Assembly: GCA_947311105.1 (NCBI GenBank)
Contig: CAMZKG010000033.1
Span: forward strand, 1 to 42,983
From: an uncultured Saprospiraceae bacterium
GTDB lineage: Bacteria; Bacteroidota; Bacteroidia; Chitinophagales; Saprospiraceae
Reading direction: 5' to 3'
Length of the DNA: 42,983 nucleotides
Shown one piece after another: positions 41,350 through 42,983 of the stretch. The notes under the pieces are model-generated. The model was not told the origin of the DNA. It saw only the letters and a program-made list of their open reading frames with translations, and did no database searches. Position 1 is the first letter of the stretch; each line of letters opens with the position of its first letter. A program made the position numbers and the translations under genes.

Positions 41350-42747
41350 ATGAGAAACCGATTCAACAATATCACGTCCAAGGAGTGGCTGCCTTTCCAA
41401 AAATCTTGGTTTATAGACCAAGGAGATGAAGCCACCTACCGCTCAAATCTAAGATTTTTTCTTCGGCTAGATGGTAGCTTGCCCCAAAATATTTATTATT
41501 TAGGAGATGACATCGGCAAGAAAGCCATCAAGAAAGTAGCTAAGTCCCTAAATATCAAGGTTTTCTATCCCGAATCCAAAAGAAAAATCCCCGAACTTCA
41601 ACTCATCTTGATCGATATCCGACGACAAGAATCGTGCTTGTCCCTAACCGCTTATCAAAAGCTAAAAAAAGAAATTTTTCAAATTGCCCAAAAATTATAT
41701 CCCAATCTCATTCACCGTCGATTCCTTGCTATCATGCATCAAAATACGCTCTATCGGGGCAAATATTTACCTTATGCTTGGGATATGAGTCAGATGTTAG
41801 GCACAGGCCTGAGTGCTCGGGATGAAAAAATTGGATGCTATGATACGTTCGCTTCCGCAAAAAAATATGCCCCTTTTGCGCAAGCTACCTACTACATTTC
41901 TTATTTCCGAAAGGACGAAAATAGTTTAGGGAATTTTTCCATCCCCGAGATAGATTTCTTCAAGAATATCCAACTAGAAAAAAATCAATTTAAAGCCGAA
42001 ACACCCAATTGGCAAATCTTCCGCCCCAAAAAAAGAAATAAAAAGGAGATTCTCCATCCTGCCAAATTTCCCGAACAAATAGCCCAGTTCTTTATCGAAA
42101 GATTCACCAAGCCCAAAAATAATGTCTTTGACCCGATGTCTGGTACGGGCTCTACCCAATTGGCCGCGTTACAAATTGGGCGCAATGGTTATGGCACCGA
42201 GTTGAGCTCCTTTTTTATTGACATAGCCCATACTCGACTAGCCACTTTCGCGGAGACGCTTCCGCAAAAAATCAAGCACAAACTCCTTCTCAAAGATGCT
42301 CGAAAGATCACCAAAAGGGATTTTCCGCCCATAGACTATCTATTCACTTCTCCGCCATACTGGGATATGCTCAACATGAAAGGAGCCGAAAATCAAGCGA
42401 CAAGAAAAGCCAAAGGTCTTCAGCTTAATTACTCTGATGATACGCATGATTTAGGCAATATCTCTGATTATGAACAGTTTGTGGACGAATTGTGTAGCAT
42501 CTATGCGAAGCTTGCGCAAAAAATGAAATCTGGTGCATATCTTACCATCATCGTCAAAAACATCAAGAAAAAAGGCAAAAGCTATCCTTTGGCGTATGAC
42601 TTGGGTTGGAAGTTGCAAGAGCATTTTGCGCTACTCCCAGAGTTCTTTTGGTTGCAAGATGACTTGAGATTGGCGCCTTACGGCTATGGTTATACTTTTG
42701 TGAGTAATACTTTTCATCAGTATTGTTTGACCTTTCGGAAAAAATAG
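41350..42747 (+). CDS. N4-cytosine/N6-adenine DNA methyltransferase
   Basis: A 465-residue protein starting at ATG 41350; the longer frame from 41239 lies over the divergent gene. The SAM-binding motif I is VFDPMSGTGST at residues 259-269, preceded by motif X (HPAKFPEQIAQFFIERF, about 236-252), and the catalytic motif IV is TSPPYWD at 333-339. The order X-I-IV is that of the gamma group of amino-methyltransferases. The first 230 residues have no recognised domain and may carry target recognition. The protein has all catalytic motifs and looks intact. No cognate endonuclease is seen within the window; the region beyond 42983 is unknown. It could be an orphan regulatory methylase or part of a restriction system. 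A TATTTTG word ends 9 bp before the ATG. Confidence 0.85.
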   Translation: MRNRFNNITSKEWLPFQKSWFIDQGDEATYRSNLRFFLRLDGSLPQNIYYLGDDIGKKAIKKVAKSLNIKVFYPESKRKIPELQLILIDIRRQESCLSLTAYQKLKKEIFQIAQKLYPNLIHRRFLAIMHQNTLYRGKYLPYAWDMSQMLGTGLSARDEKIGCYDTFASAKKYAPFAQATYYISYFRKDENSLGNFSIPEIDFFKNIQLEKNQFKAETPNWQIFRPKKRNKKEILHPAKFPEQIAQFFIERFTKPKNNVFDPMSGTGSTQLAALQIGRNGYGTELSSFFIDIAHTRLATFAETLPQKIKHKLLLKDARKITKRDFPPIDYLFTSPPYWDMLNMKGAENQATRKAKGLQLNYSDDTHDLGNISDYEQFVDELCSIYAKLAQKMKSGAYLTIIVKNIKKKGKSYPLAYDLGWKLQEHFALLPEFFWLQDDLRLAPYGYGYTFVSNTFHQYCLTFRKK

Positions 42748-42926
42748 GCTAACCTTTTTGGCACAGCTTAGGCTTTGCTGCCGCTCATTAAAATACATAG
42801 ATAGGAGAGATGTTGCCGCTCGTTGTTTTGTGCTAGGTAGCTAAGGATTAACGTCTAGTGAAGTTTTGTAACTATTTAGGTGCTCGCAGACTTTTGCCAC
42901 AAAATGCCCTTTTTGCGCCTGTTTTT

Positions 42927-42972
42927 GCTATTTTTTTATCACGTAGCCTAGCTACGCTTCAAAAAAAATAGC
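42927..42972. repeat. Inverted repeat near the window end
   Basis: GCTATTTTTTT (from 42927) and AAAAAAAATAGC (ending 42972) flank an inner inverted repeat CGTAGC/GCTACG, giving an imperfect 20-bp stem. A and T tracts on both arms make it compatible with a bidirectional terminator. The rest of 42748-42926 contains no gene; it holds a repeated GCCGCTC word at 42780 and 42813. Confidence 0.55.
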
Positions 42973-42983
42973 TTCAACATACA

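Noticed and set aside
41331..41435. Extended N-terminus of the HEAT-like protein
   Set aside because: It overlaps the start of the divergent methyltransferase, and the added residues do not continue the helix-repeat pattern.

Overview
The window looks like chromosomal DNA from a low-G+C member of the Bacteroidota, most likely a Saprospiria-like or related gliding lineage. The reasons are promoters of the TAnnTTTG type upstream of many genes, a SprB-like giant adhesin with a PorP/SprF partner, the type IX secretion regulator PorX, glycine-lipid acyltransferases (GlsA/GlsB), a group II GGGP synthase, and SusC/CirA-like envelope proteins. This assignment rests on gene content only.

Layout. 1-3.3 kb: an outer-membrane barrel fragment, the glsA-glsB pair, and a 750-bp AT-rich intergenic stretch with DnaA-box-like words. 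3.3-5.6 kb: heme A synthase (ctaA/COX15), a lipoprotein, a PaaY-type hexapeptide protein and tRNA-Leu(GAG). 5.8-14.3 kb: a possible small RNA, a small secreted protein, then sprF-like and a 2295-residue secreted adhesin. 14.4-17.4 kb: an overlapping RimK ligase/M14 deacylase pair, and an RsbW-like kinase overlapping ybeY. 17.5-22.9 kb: an EF-G paralogue, a 1-kb repeat-rich non-coding block ending in a parS-like palindrome, then thrC-thrB with a second parS-like site inside thrC. 23-30.6 kb: a hypothetical protein, a TonB-dependent receptor, and a two-subunit ATP-citrate-lyase-like enzyme. 30.8-31.3 kb: four 140-bp tandem repeats. 31.5-35.4 kb: DUF4197 protein, AI-2E family permease, GGGP synthase and a glycosyltransferase. 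35.5-42.7 kb: ORF6N protein, PorX, an HD phosphohydrolase, a repetitive peptidoglycan-binding protein, a HEAT-like protein and an N4/N6 DNA methyltransferase.

How the genes connect. The adhesin carries a type B type IX sorting domain and sits directly upstream of its probable SprF-like partner, and PorX would regulate the same secretion machinery from elsewhere in the window. GlsA/GlsB and the GGGP synthase both point to unusual membrane lipids. The ACL-like pair would cleave citrate to acetyl-CoA and oxaloacetate.

The most unusual signals are at the DNA level: (1) the 11-mer GCTTGCGCAAA occurs ten times and the 8-mer CCGAAAGG sixteen times, in several reading frames and outside genes; (2) two parS-like palindromes lie 350 bp apart next to an ACCGTTA repeat array; (3) a two-module dispersed repeat occurs three times; (4) a 140-bp self-complementary unit is repeated four times. 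No CRISPR array, rRNA, transposase or prophage was seen.
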